NCBI GenBank assembly: GCA_903828675.1 | Contig: CAIKND010000216.1 | Coordinates: 1 to 64,000, forward strand | Direction: 5' to 3' | Length of the DNA stretch: 64,000 nucleotides | From: an uncultured Acidobacteriaceae bacterium | GTDB lineage: Bacteria > Acidobacteriota > Terriglobia > Terriglobales > Acidobacteriaceae | In this document: positions 26,196-33,478 of the stretch, piece by piece | How positions within the stretch are numbered: position 1 is the stretch's first letter | Layout: each line of letters begins with the position of its first letter | Made by a program: the position numbers and the translations under genes | The notes under the pieces: model-generated | What the model was told of the DNA's origin: nothing | Databases searched by the model: none | What the model saw: only the letters and a program-made list of their open reading frames with translations

Positions 26196-26702
26196 CTATG
26201 CCACGCGGTCCGTTGGTGTGGGCGGGAAGTTGCAACTGGCAAATGCGCCGTAGAAGAATCGGGCCGCACGGTCGTATGCAAGAGCGGCGTTCACCTCATG
26301 CCAGTATGACCCAAGGTAAACTTGCTTCCCGTCAACTTTGATGCGGGCGTGGAACATGCCACTTGACCGCACATATACGCCGCCGCGATATTTGCTTGTG
26401 AAGCCCTTGCACTTCCCCGCGTTGGCCGCGTTCTCAGACCGCGTGGCCGTTCGTATGTTCCACCTCTGGCAGTTCAAGCCGTTGCGGTCCCCGTGATCCA
26501 CAAGGACGCGCGGGTCCGAGATGCCTAGCAGGAAGCGGTGAAGGAGCTGTGTTGTCTCCTTGCCATCGCGCCGGACGTGGCGCTGTGCGTAAATCGTATG
26601 ATTGCGGGGATTGCCCTGCCACGGCCCGGCGGCCATGACGTGCGAGTAGTCCGCATCGTCTACCAGAGCGACTAGGCCCTTTGTCAGTTGGACTTCTTTC
26701 AT
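26196..26702 (-). CDS. HNH endonuclease with AP2 DNA-binding domain
   Basis: A 168-residue homing-type nuclease. The HNH core is at about residues 50-90 (LLHRFLLG, then VDHGDRNGLNCQRWNIR, with H55, D69-H70 and N83 as likely metal or catalytic residues). The AP2/ERF-type DNA-binding domain spans about 100-155 (SKYRGGVYVRSSGMFHARI, YLGSYWHEVNAALAYDRAA). Such HNH-AP2 proteins are typical of phages and self-splicing or free-standing homing elements. ATG 26702 is directly preceded by a leader (26703-26769) also found twice near the excisionase gene. It may promote spread of the element or act in DNA processing; this is inferred only. Confidence 0.9.
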   Translation of the reverse strand: MKEVQLTKGLVALVDDADYSHVMAAGPWQGNPRNHTIYAQRHVRRDGKETTQLLHRFLLGISDPRVLVDHGDRNGLNCQRWNIRTATRSENAANAGKCKGFTSKYRGGVYVRSSGMFHARIKVDGKQVYLGSYWHEVNAALAYDRAARFFYGAFASCNFPPTPTDRVA

Positions 26703-26769
26703 TGTGCCCTCTACTAATGCCGTCCGGCGGCTTAGTTGATTGACACGGCGCGGTTTACGTCCGTTCGCG
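26703..26769 (-). repeat. GGACGTAA leader, copy C (upstream of HNH gene)
   Basis: On the minus strand the sequence CGCGAACGGACGTAAACC is followed by CCGTGTCAATCAAC and GGCATTAGTAGAGGG, ending at the HNH start. It aligns with the plus-strand copies at 33958-34024 and 34077-34144, sharing AA-GGACGTAA, TCAATCAAC (copy B) and GCATTAGT-GAGGG (copy A). It could be an RNA leader, a promoter/operator module or the remains of a duplicated short ORF. Confidence 0.55.
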
Positions 26770-26948
26770 TCATTCTATGGTTTCCAGTAGCAAATTCCGA
26801 GGGATATATGATTTCTGGAATGAAATCTATTGAGCTGTATGGTTAGAAATCACTACTGGTGTGCTCTCCTTGGCACCCCTTTTAAGATTCAGGGTACCCC
26901 CACCCTTGCACGTTGCCCGGAGGATCACCACACCCGCCGTCTCCGTTC

Positions 26949-27279
26949 CGTCGCAATGGCCGCCGCGCTTTGTTTTGACTGCTAATCTGCCGTCCCCAAT
27001 CCATACCGGACGGGGATATAAATAAACTTGTTTATATCCACGGTGGTGTGGATGAACTAACGGAGTGACTGACCGTCATTATCCTCCTACTATAGGCGTG
27101 ACGGTCACTTTGCGGCCATCCGTCGCTTTGCCCGCCCGGCGTCGTTTTGACTGCCAGTGAGCGGCCCCAATCCAATACCGTACGGAGAGAATAAAGAATG
27201 AAATTCTCTACGGTGGTGTGGATGAAAGAATAAGAGTGACTGACCGTCATCATCCTCTTTCCTATAGCGTGACGGTCAT
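26949..27279 (-). repeat. Two tandem ~160-nt structured repeats
   Basis: Copy 1 (26949-27107) and copy 2 (27120-27279) are offset by 171-172 bases. Both hold TTTTGACTGC, CCCCAATCC-ATACCG, a hairpin, ACGGTGGTGTGGATGAA, GTGACTGACCGTCAT, ATCCTC, CTATA and GCGTGACGGTCA. The first hairpin differs in sequence but keeps pairing (GGATATAAA/TTTATATCC versus AGAGAAT/ATTCTCT). Each copy also has a TGACCGTCA/TGACGGTCA pair. On the minus strand each copy offers an AGGAGG- or AGAGG-like site and a short ORF beginning MTVSHS. They lie between the stop of the 27276-27698 gene and the HNH leader. RNA element, operator cluster or duplicated leader are all possible. Confidence 0.7.
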
Positions 27280-27698
27280 CCCGTCAATCTGGTCCCCGCG
27301 CCACGTGCATCCAACCGTGCATACGCTACCCACGTCTTCTTGCGGTCAATGCCCAAGGCCGCCAACTTGGCAATGAGCGCCGGAACGGTCATGGCAGAGT
27401 TGGCCGCGATAACCGCACGGGCGGCGGCGTCTTTGCCGTCTGGGGCTGAGCGCGTGCCCATGGTGGTAATGTCTGGCCTCACGGCTTGGTCCCGTGCTGA
27501 CAGCCGATAGACGGCCCGCGTGGATCTTAACGGCTCCATGTAGAGCACATTGACCAAGAGGTAGTTGGCCTGGTCACATGGCCCGTTCATAAGTCGCTCC
27601 GCTTCCTCTGCGGTTGCCGCATCAGGTACATCAACCACCCTAATCACCGGCTGCATACGTTCCGTCGCTTCCATGTTGCCCTCTTTCCTAGCCGCCAA
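27276..27698 (-). CDS. Element-encoded hypothetical with one shared HTH-like module
   Basis: A 140-residue protein of unknown function. The N-terminal half (VIRVVDVPDAATAEEAERLMNG, then NYLLVNVLYMEPL) shows no family I recognise. The C-terminal half (about 90-130) contains the module DGKDAAARAVIAAN-AMTVPALIAKLAALGIDRKKTWV. This module also occurs twice in the neighbouring 27864-28271 protein. Two overlapping starts are possible (M1 or M9, preceded by an AAGAGGG-like site). It follows the 135-residue gene at 165 bases and ends in the tandem repeats. Probably cytoplasmic; the module could bind DNA. Confidence 0.65.
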   Translation of the reverse strand: MAARKEGNMEATERMQPVIRVVDVPDAATAEEAERLMNGPCDQANYLLVNVLYMEPLRSTRAVYRLSARDQAVRPDITTMGTRSAPDGKDAAARAVIAANSAMTVPALIAKLAALGIDRKKTWVAYARLDARGAGTRLTG

Positions 27699-27863
27699 TT
27701 CGTCGCAATGCTCATTGCGTCGTTTCTCACTGTTTTTGTCCGTTAATCAAATTGCCAAAACCTACCACGTTCACCACCACCAACCAAGAGAATCGACTTG
27801 GGGCGGTGGACGGGGGATGGGTGAGGAGTGAGGTATCGGCGTCGTCGCAATCACAATCACAAT

Positions 27864-28271
27864 CTATGGCGCGTCATCAGACAGCGACGGTCTGTTCATC
27901 CGTACCCAATCCTTGCCGCGAACGATTCCATGCTCCTTGAGAGTGAGCGACAAATCACGGAGCGACAATCTTGGATTCGCGGCCATGATGGCAAGCGCCT
28001 TTGCGTCCTTGCCGTCCTCATTCGTTCTCAATCGCGGCTCACCGTGGAATAGCCATCTCCGGCGCTGAACCCAATTCACGGTACGGCCCACACCCTTGTG
28101 ACGGAGATAGTCCACGACCTTTGAGAATGACAGATGCGGGTTAGCAGCGATGACAAGCAAGGCATATCCGGGCTTGCCTAGAAAATCCTCAATGTCAATG
28201 GTCAGATTGATGACGCGCTCTTCCCGCTTTCCGCGCCAATTCGTCCAAGACAGTGCTTCCGTGGTCTTCAT
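27864..28271 (-). CDS. Element-encoded hypothetical with two shared HTH-like modules
   Basis: A 135-residue protein whose start overlaps the tape-measure stop by four bases (ATGA), so it is translated from the capsid operon. Two modules of about 38 residues are visible. The first is about 34-72: GKPGYALLVIAANPHLSFS followed by VVDYLRHKGVGRTVNWVQRRR. The second is about 86-124: GKDAKALAIMAANPRLSLR followed by LSLTLKEHGIVRGKDWVRMNR. The pattern A---I-AANP-LS---L---L---GI-R---WV--- suggests a helical, possibly DNA-binding fold. No known family recognised. Confidence 0.65.
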   Translation of the reverse strand: MKTTEALSWTNWRGKREERVINLTIDIEDFLGKPGYALLVIAANPHLSFSKVVDYLRHKGVGRTVNWVQRRRWLFHGEPRLRTNEDGKDAKALAIMAANPRLSLRDLSLTLKEHGIVRGKDWVRMNRPSLSDDAP

Positions 28272-30682
28272 CGATTCAGCTTTCGGACGGTGTGCTCGAA
28301 AGCCTTGTGGAATTTGTCCGCGTGCTTCTCCAAGATTTCGTCCACGCCGTCCGCGTCCAAGGCGTGAATCGTAGGCGAGAAGTGCGGGCTTCCGATGTTG
28401 TAATGAACGCCGCCACCCATGCCACCATTGCGGGCCAAGTCCCGGAGGCTTCCCATAACGCTCTTGGGGACTACGCCCTCACCCGGCTCCAGCTTGGCCG
28501 GTACAATGTCGCCGGTCCCTACGCCGGGCACTGAGTCCGTGCCACCCTGGAAGGCCATGACGCCCGCAAAGGCCGCCGCGCCCATGACCGGGCCAAGGAT
28601 GATGCCCGCCGGGCCGCCAATGCTCAGCCCGATATTGAAGGCTTTCCGAGCGGCGGCGGCGGCGTCCTTCTCCTTGGTCATGTCTTGGGTCAACATGCTC
28701 TTAATGGCGTTCTGAATCATGCCGGAGACAACTTGGTCCCCAAGGCTAGTAATCATCTTGGCAAAGGATTGTTGGCGCATCAGCACGGAGGTGAGGCCGG
28801 AAGCTATGGCATCATTGAAGCGCGTGTCAGCGGAGAGCACGCGGGCGTTACGCTCTTCTTCCGCCTTGGACTTGATGGCCGTTATCTCATTTTCGTGGCT
28901 TTGAATTAGCTCTTTCTCTTTGTTCTGAATCTCCCGGAGTTTGTTGGCGGCTTCTTTGCTGGTCCGGTCCACGGCGGCGGCTTGATCTGTGAGCGCGTGG
29001 AATTTGACTCCATACTCAGCATTGGCGGTGGCTATGGCGTCCCGCAAACGCGCTTGGTCCGATACGCGCCCTGTGCTTTGCCGGAGAGCGGTGGCTTGCT
29101 TGTCCGCTTGGATGCCTAGCTCCCCCACCTTCTCCATGTGCCGTGCTTGCTCTTGCCCGGCTTGCTCTTGGAGTTTGGTCTGAGTCTCCGCCATTTGCTC
29201 CGTCAACTGGATACGCTGATTGAGCAATTCCCTATAGAAGGCCGTGTCCTGTAGCCCGGCGGCTTCTTCATCCTTGATGGCTTCATTGATGATGGCAAGG
29301 CGCTCAGAGGACCCGCGCTGTGTGGCCTCGATCTTCTCCCGCTCCCCTTGCTCCATGGCGGTGAGGTCCTTGGCCGCTCGGGCCACGGACGCCTTGGCTG
29401 TCAGCTCCGCCACTCGGGCGTCATGCGCGGCTTCCAGCTCCAAGGCTTTGTCATGGAGTGCCTTCAAGGCGTTGGTGTAGCCCGGAGCCATCCGGTCCAA
29501 GGCCGCGATTTGCGCGGTGTTCCCCGCTACCTGGAGGTCATAGTCCCGCTGTGCGAAGTCAAGATCCACGGCAAGCCGCTCTTGAATGGATGCCCGTTTG
29601 ATGGTGAGATGAGCCTCCGCCAAGGCCCGGTCAGCCGCTATGGCTTGCTGTCCCATGCGGAGCTGACTCTCAGCCGCTTCACGCGCCCCGGCGGCGTGCT
29701 CACTTGACCCCGCCTTGGCCGCTGTGAGTTTTGCGTTGGCCCCGTCCGTCTTCTTGATGTCCGCTACTTCCCGCTCACCATCCGCTTGCTTTTGGAGCGC
29801 GTCTACTAGGGCTTGCTGTGCGGCTACTTCCTTCTCCGTGACGGTCAAGCTAGCTTTGTGAGCGGCTAGCGTTTGCTCCGCCGCGTGGCTGTCATCCGTT
29901 GCGCCCTCACCGCTATTCCGGTTTGCTTGTATGGCGTGCTGTGCCTGGAGAACATCTTGAGCGGTCTTCAGTGTCCCCGTTAGAAGGTTGCTAGCATCTT
30001 GCTTCCCGGCGTCTGTGTGGAGTGAGAGCAAGTGCTCATACTTGCTCTTGAGTTCGTCCAAGGCGTGCTTGGCTCCGTCTGACCCGATACCAAAGGTGTA
30101 CCAATGGCCCTCAAGGCTTTTCATCACCACATCGGCCATCTTGGCTACGTCCTCAAAGCTGTGGACCAGCTCTTCCATGCTTTGCTTGTCAATCAATTCA
30201 AGCTGTAGCTTCAAGGCTCCAAGGTGGTCACCCCGTAATTCATCGGAGCGTATTTGGGCCTGGAGAAGTTTGGCGTCAAGCTGATTGAAGGCGTTGTTGA
30301 CGGCGGTGGCAAACTTGGCTTGGTCCTCCGTGATTTTCAAGCCTTCTTCGTGCATCTTGACTAACTTCTCAATCAGGATGGTGGCACCAACGGCAATGGC
30401 TAGGAAAGGGAAGGCCGCCTCCATGGCCGCGCCCACCGGCCCAATGGATGCTAAGAAGCTAGTGACGCCACGCGGAAGGTGGATGCCGAATTCTTCACCC
30501 AAAAGGATGACGCCGTGGCGGGCCTCACTCATGCTCCCCGAGACTTCCCGGCCCATCTCCCCGGCTCCGCCTTTGATTTGAGTAAAGGCACCACGGGCGC
30601 TCTTGGCCGCGTCACTTAGACCGGATTGGAAGGTAGCCGTCTTGGTCTGAAGGTCTACGCTTAACACCCATACAGGTTGCAT
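28268..30682 (-). CDS. Tail tape-measure-like protein
   Basis: A protein of about 804 residues, starting at ATG 30682 behind AAGAGGAATT. The N-terminus (VWVLSVDLQTKTATFQSGLSD) matches the start of many tape-measure proteins. A hydrophobic segment follows (about 80-110: FPFLAIAVGATILIEKLV), then a very long alanine/glutamine/glutamate-rich coiled coil (about 130-690). A glycine-rich hydrophobic region comes next (IGGPAGIILGPVMGAAAFAG), and then the motif GGTDSVPGVGTGDIVPAKLEPGE, which corresponds to the tail-associated DSVPAxLxPGE motif. Such proteins set tail length and line the tail tube in siphophages. No tail tube, chaperone or baseplate gene is present here, so its job may differ. Confidence 0.75.
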   Translation of the reverse strand: MQPVWVLSVDLQTKTATFQSGLSDAAKSARGAFTQIKGGAGEMGREVSGSMSEARHGVILLGEEFGIHLPRGVTSFLASIGPVGAAMEAAFPFLAIAVGATILIEKLVKMHEEGLKITEDQAKFATAVNNAFNQLDAKLLQAQIRSDELRGDHLGALKLQLELIDKQSMEELVHSFEDVAKMADVVMKSLEGHWYTFGIGSDGAKHALDELKSKYEHLLSLHTDAGKQDASNLLTGTLKTAQDVLQAQHAIQANRNSGEGATDDSHAAEQTLAAHKASLTVTEKEVAAQQALVDALQKQADGEREVADIKKTDGANAKLTAAKAGSSEHAAGAREAAESQLRMGQQAIAADRALAEAHLTIKRASIQERLAVDLDFAQRDYDLQVAGNTAQIAALDRMAPGYTNALKALHDKALELEAAHDARVAELTAKASVARAAKDLTAMEQGEREKIEATQRGSSERLAIINEAIKDEEAAGLQDTAFYRELLNQRIQLTEQMAETQTKLQEQAGQEQARHMEKVGELGIQADKQATALRQSTGRVSDQARLRDAIATANAEYGVKFHALTDQAAAVDRTSKEAANKLREIQNKEKELIQSHENEITAIKSKAEEERNARVLSADTRFNDAIASGLTSVLMRQQSFAKMITSLGDQVVSGMIQNAIKSMLTQDMTKEKDAAAAARKAFNIGLSIGGPAGIILGPVMGAAAFAGVMAFQGGTDSVPGVGTGDIVPAKLEPGEGVVPKSVMGSLRDLARNGGMGGGVHYNIGSPHFSPTIHALDADGVDEILEKHADKFHKAFEHTVRKLNR

Positions 30683-30839
30683 AATTCCTCTTTTCAAGCC
30701 GAAAAAATCCGGCCCTGATTCCGATGTCCCGCGAAGTCAGAGCCGGGTAGAAGACGCCCACGGAGAAAGCGGGGTACAAACCCCTAGCGGGTCCGTGAGC
30801 TGTAGACCTTCCCGCAAAAAATTGGTTGGAATCCCGATA

Positions 30840-30867
30840 GCCGGACCTACCTCCCCGCAAGTCCGGC
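30840..30867 (-). promoter_or_regulatory. Conserved-loop hairpin in the tape-measure 5' leader
   Basis: On the minus strand GCCGGAC-TTGCGGGGAGGTAG-GTCCGGC forms a 7-bp stem around the loop TTGCGGGGAGG. The same loop in a different stem occurs before the capsid gene (32284-32309). The 290-base gap between the capsid and tape-measure genes otherwise has no gene. A second related motif, TTGCGGGAAGG, lies at about 30806-30816. Confidence 0.5.
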
Positions 30868-30970
30868 TCCCGAGTTGTTCGATAGCCTCAAGGTTAAAAG
30901 CGGGCTGCACGGCCCGGTGGGGCACCTTGAAGGACCCGCGAACACGGGCTGTTTGACTCCCCACCACTTG

Positions 30971-32257
30971 TTAGCTGTGTGAAATAGTGATTGCCTGGAT
31001 AGCTTCCGAGCGCCGGACGCGACCGTCTACGCGCTTGTATCCGAGCAGAATGGTTTGGCCCGCCGTGGCGAGAGGCTGGTCAAGGATCTTGACGAACGTA
31101 CCCGCGCCACCACGGTCACCAATGACGTAGCCGTCTTGGAAGGAGCCGAACAGGATAGGCACAACGCCCGCGCTTGTAGCCGTGGGAATTGCTGGCATGG
31201 TGGCGCTATAGCTCACGGGAAATCCGTGAAGCATGTCGCGTCCGTTTTCACGTGTCCAAGAAGCCGCGAAAAGGTTGGCTTGACGCTGTGCCTTCCGAAT
31301 CGCCACGGCGGTTGCACGGCTCATCAGCCACGCCGCATTGGGGAAGTACGACCCTTTGAGCGTGCCAAGAATATCGTCCGTGGCGTTGAGCAAGTAGCTG
31401 CCAGTCGTCTCCCAAAGATACGGTGACGCCGTTCCGGTGCCCGTGTTGCCAACTAACCCTTGAGGCTGAGCGGTGCCCGTGCCGGTGACAAAGTAGCCGT
31501 CCTCAGCGATGGCAACGGCGTTCAAAAGGTCACGGACGCCAAACTCCTGGAAGAGACCCACATCCTGTAACAGTTCCCAAGAGACGGTATGCGTCAAGCC
31601 CATCATCCACGCTGAGAGCGTTATCTGTGCCAGCGTTGGATTGCTCTCTGTGAATGTGTTGGTTGACGCTCCACTTTCGGCCTTGATTCCGGCTGTCCCA
31701 AACGTGGACTGACTCGGGAGCTTGATGTCATTGGCCGTGGGAATTGCCCTTGCCAACGAACGGACACCAAGGTCCGGCATTGCCAATGGGATGATGTTCG
31801 GGTCCGTGGGAACGGTGGCAGTGAAGCCGCCATTTGCGCCGGTGCCTTCATAAAGCGTAGCGGACACTCCCGGCAAAGATGGCAAAGCGAAGCCGCCAAA
31901 CAGGCTGTCGAATCCTTCGCTAAGTGCGGAAGACGCTTGCTTGCCGCCCGAGCGGAGAAAAGCAACAAATGCGTTTGTGTAGTCCTCACTCATCGGCGTC
32001 TGATTGCGGCTTGCGGGGCTTGCAATGCCGCCGTTCATCAGGAGATTTCCTTCCCGGCTGAAAAACTGAGACAGAGTGTTGACCTTTTCACTCGCTGAAA
32101 TCTTCGGGGCAAGTGCATTAGCGGCGTTCATTGCCATTTGGAAGTCGTTGTTCTCCGCCGCCGTCATTTCCCGGCCCGCGTCTTCAGCGACCTTGAGAAT
32201 GCTTTCGGCTTTGCGCGTTGCGTGTTGGTGCTGCTCTCGCATATCAAAAAGTTTCAT
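30971..32257 (-). CDS. HK97-fold phage major capsid protein
   Basis: A 428-residue phage_capsid family protein. The first ~70 residues are a charged helical delta/scaffold-like domain (MREQHQHATRKAESILKVAEDAG ... AAENNDFQMAMNAANAL). The HK97 core follows, with typical segments ATVPTDPNIIPLAMPDLGVRSLA, LSAWMMGLTHTVSWELLQD, VAIAEDGYFVTGTG-QPQGL, GSYFPNAAWLMSRATAVAIRK and DGYVIGDRGG. The delta domain is normally removed by a prohead protease, which this element does not encode. ATG 32257 has GGAG nine bases ahead. It is preceded by a ~245-base leader with several hairpins. Confident family call; whether it forms particles alone is unknown. Confidence 0.93.
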   Translation of the reverse strand: MKLFDMREQHQHATRKAESILKVAEDAGREMTAAENNDFQMAMNAANALAPKISASEKVNTLSQFFSREGNLLMNGGIASPASRNQTPMSEDYTNAFVAFLRSGGKQASSALSEGFDSLFGGFALPSLPGVSATLYEGTGANGGFTATVPTDPNIIPLAMPDLGVRSLARAIPTANDIKLPSQSTFGTAGIKAESGASTNTFTESNPTLAQITLSAWMMGLTHTVSWELLQDVGLFQEFGVRDLLNAVAIAEDGYFVTGTGTAQPQGLVGNTGTGTASPYLWETTGSYLLNATDDILGTLKGSYFPNAAWLMSRATAVAIRKAQRQANLFAASWTRENGRDMLHGFPVSYSATMPAIPTATSAGVVPILFGSFQDGYVIGDRGGAGTFVKILDQPLATAGQTILLGYKRVDGRVRRSEAIQAITISHS

Positions 32258-32283
32258 GGTGAATTCTCCGTTTCATTCGGTTG

Positions 32284-32309
32284 TGCACATCGCCTCCCCG
32301 CAACGTGCA
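32284..32309 (-). promoter_or_regulatory. Conserved-loop hairpin in the capsid 5' leader
   Basis: On the minus strand TGCAC-GTTGCGGGGAGGCGAT-GTGCA forms a 5-bp stem around the same TTGCGGGGAGG loop as at 30840-30867. It lies about 27 bases before the capsid ATG. The leader (32258-32503) also holds a GCTCCC-AATCC-GGGAGC hairpin (about 32321-32337). A translation-control role is possible; it is not proven. Confidence 0.5.
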
Positions 32310-32503
32310 AGCGGTCCCTAGCTCCCGGATTGGGAGCCGTACCCGCGTCAGCCTCCGGCCCTTTTTAGCCGTTGGTGGTTGTACAACTTTCACGGCTCAC
32401 AGCTCCGCTTTGGAGCCTTGCCGAATCGCCTACCTTCCCGTGTCCGGGTGCAGCGATTACGCCGCCGGGGTGCTTTTTCGACCCGGTAGCAAAACTGTGC
32501 GGG

Positions 32504-32881
32504 CTAGTCCCGCGTATCTGGTAGCCAATGGAGCCGTTCGCACCATCCGATTGAGTCATCCGCCGGAGTGGCTAAGACCGCTGTCAACGTGCCCTCTACC
32601 GCCGTCACGGCGGCCTCTACGCGCTCAATGAAGGCTTGGGACAACGCCGTGACTGTGTACTCGCCTAACGGCTCCGCCAACGCGGTACGGGGTACGCCCT
32701 GGACAATGCCAATCACTCCGCAAAAGGAAAGGGCACGCTCCGCTATTTCGCGCTTGTGGTCCTCAACTGGGTACGGCGTACCCTTGGTTAGATCAAAGAG
32801 TGCAAAGTCCTCCCGCGCCGGATTCCCGAATATCGCAACGGCGTAGCTGGCCGCCGTTGAAAGTTGCTCAAATTTGTCCAT
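32504..32881 (-). CDS. Element-encoded hypothetical protein
   Basis: A 125-residue protein, starting at ATG 32881 behind AAAGAGGA. The frame extends to 32965, but those residues overlap the upstream gene and lack coding character. It contains a helical start (MDKFEQLSTAASYAVAIFG), a middle FDLTKGTPYPVEDHKREIAE and a C-terminal helix rich in valine/alanine/glutamate. I recognise no family. It lies 16 bases downstream of the 32898-33413 gene and about 250 bases before the capsid gene, so it belongs to the same putative transcript. A head or connector role is conceivable but has no sequence support. Confidence 0.6.
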   Translation of the reverse strand: MDKFEQLSTAASYAVAIFGNPAREDFALFDLTKGTPYPVEDHKREIAERALSFCGVIGIVQGVPRTALAEPLGEYTVTALSQAFIERVEAAVTAVEGTLTAVLATPADDSIGWCERLHWLPDTRD

Positions 32882-32897
32882 TGCTGTCCTCTTTCCC

Positions 32898-33413
32898 CTA
32901 ACTCTGTTGGTCCGGGATTGACCCGTTTTCTCTGAGGCGGTTTTCAATCCGGCGTGTGTACGCATGGAGCGCCCGCGTGTTCATCTCGATTCCTCTCGGG
33001 TCCTCAACGATCAAAGGCCGGACGTGCCCAAAGACTGACTTTTGCGGGTCCGCGCGGTCCCAAACGAAAACAAGGAACCCGATAGGTAGCTTGTCGGGAT
33101 GCCGGGTCACTAGAGCAAGGTCAGACGCGCCGCTTTTAACAGGAATGAAAGCTATCTCCGGGACCAAGGCGGACAAATCCGGTTCCGCAAAAATACAGAG
33201 GACCATTGCGTCCGCCGGGTCCGCATCGGCATGAGTCATAAGCGCGGTAACCTTGTCCCTCAGCTTGCGGGCCTCCGCTATTCCAGCCAACGCGCTGAGG
33301 CGGAGGTCCTTCTTTCTCATGGGAGCGCCCTTCAATGCCCATGCCAGTTGCTTGACGCGGCTACGCTGTCCAATTCCCGCCGCCCATCCCGGATTGGTTC
33401 CCGTCTCTACCAT
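32898..33413 (-). CDS. Element-encoded hypothetical protein, first gene of the capsid operon
   Basis: A 171-residue protein of unknown family. Visible features are a basic N-terminus, a helical stretch (LSALAGIAEARKLRDKVTALM), and a beta-rich middle (AMVLCIFAEPDLSALVPEIAF then LPIGFLVFVWDRADP). ATG 33413 is preceded by GGGAG; an inner ATG at 33320 is the alternative. It is the first gene behind the operator-overlapped promoter at 33424-33478, so it heads the row of minus-strand genes that includes the capsid and tape-measure genes. Function not assigned. Confidence 0.6.
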   Translation of the reverse strand: MVETGTNPGWAAGIGQRSRVKQLAWALKGAPMRKKDLRLSALAGIAEARKLRDKVTALMTHADADPADAMVLCIFAEPDLSALVPEIAFIPVKSGASDLALVTRHPDKLPIGFLVFVWDRADPQKSVFGHVRPLIVEDPRGIEMNTRALHAYTRRIENRLRENGSIPDQQS

Positions 33414-33423
33414 GATTGCTCCC

Positions 33424-33478
33424 GTAAGGCATATTGCCTCACACTTTGTAAGGTACTTTGCCTCACAGAATTTGTCAA
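33424..33478 (-). promoter_or_regulatory. Promoter with two palindromic operators, capsid operon
   Basis: On the minus strand TTGACA (33473-33478) is followed after 17 bases by TACCTT (33450-33455). Two related 19-bp imperfect palindromes, GTAAGGCATATTGCCTCAC (33424-33442) and GTAAGGTACTTTGCCTCAC (33448-33466), overlap the -10 region and the start site. They are 24 bases apart centre to centre, on nearly the same face of the helix. The first gene starts 11 bases past the last site. This layout is typical of a repressor-controlled phage promoter. Confidence 0.6.

Noticed and set aside
27032..27253. 73-codon minus-strand ORF across the tandem repeats
   Set aside because: It is made of two repeat copies read through; the shared MTVSHS start may be a leader peptide, but the full ORF has no protein-like character.
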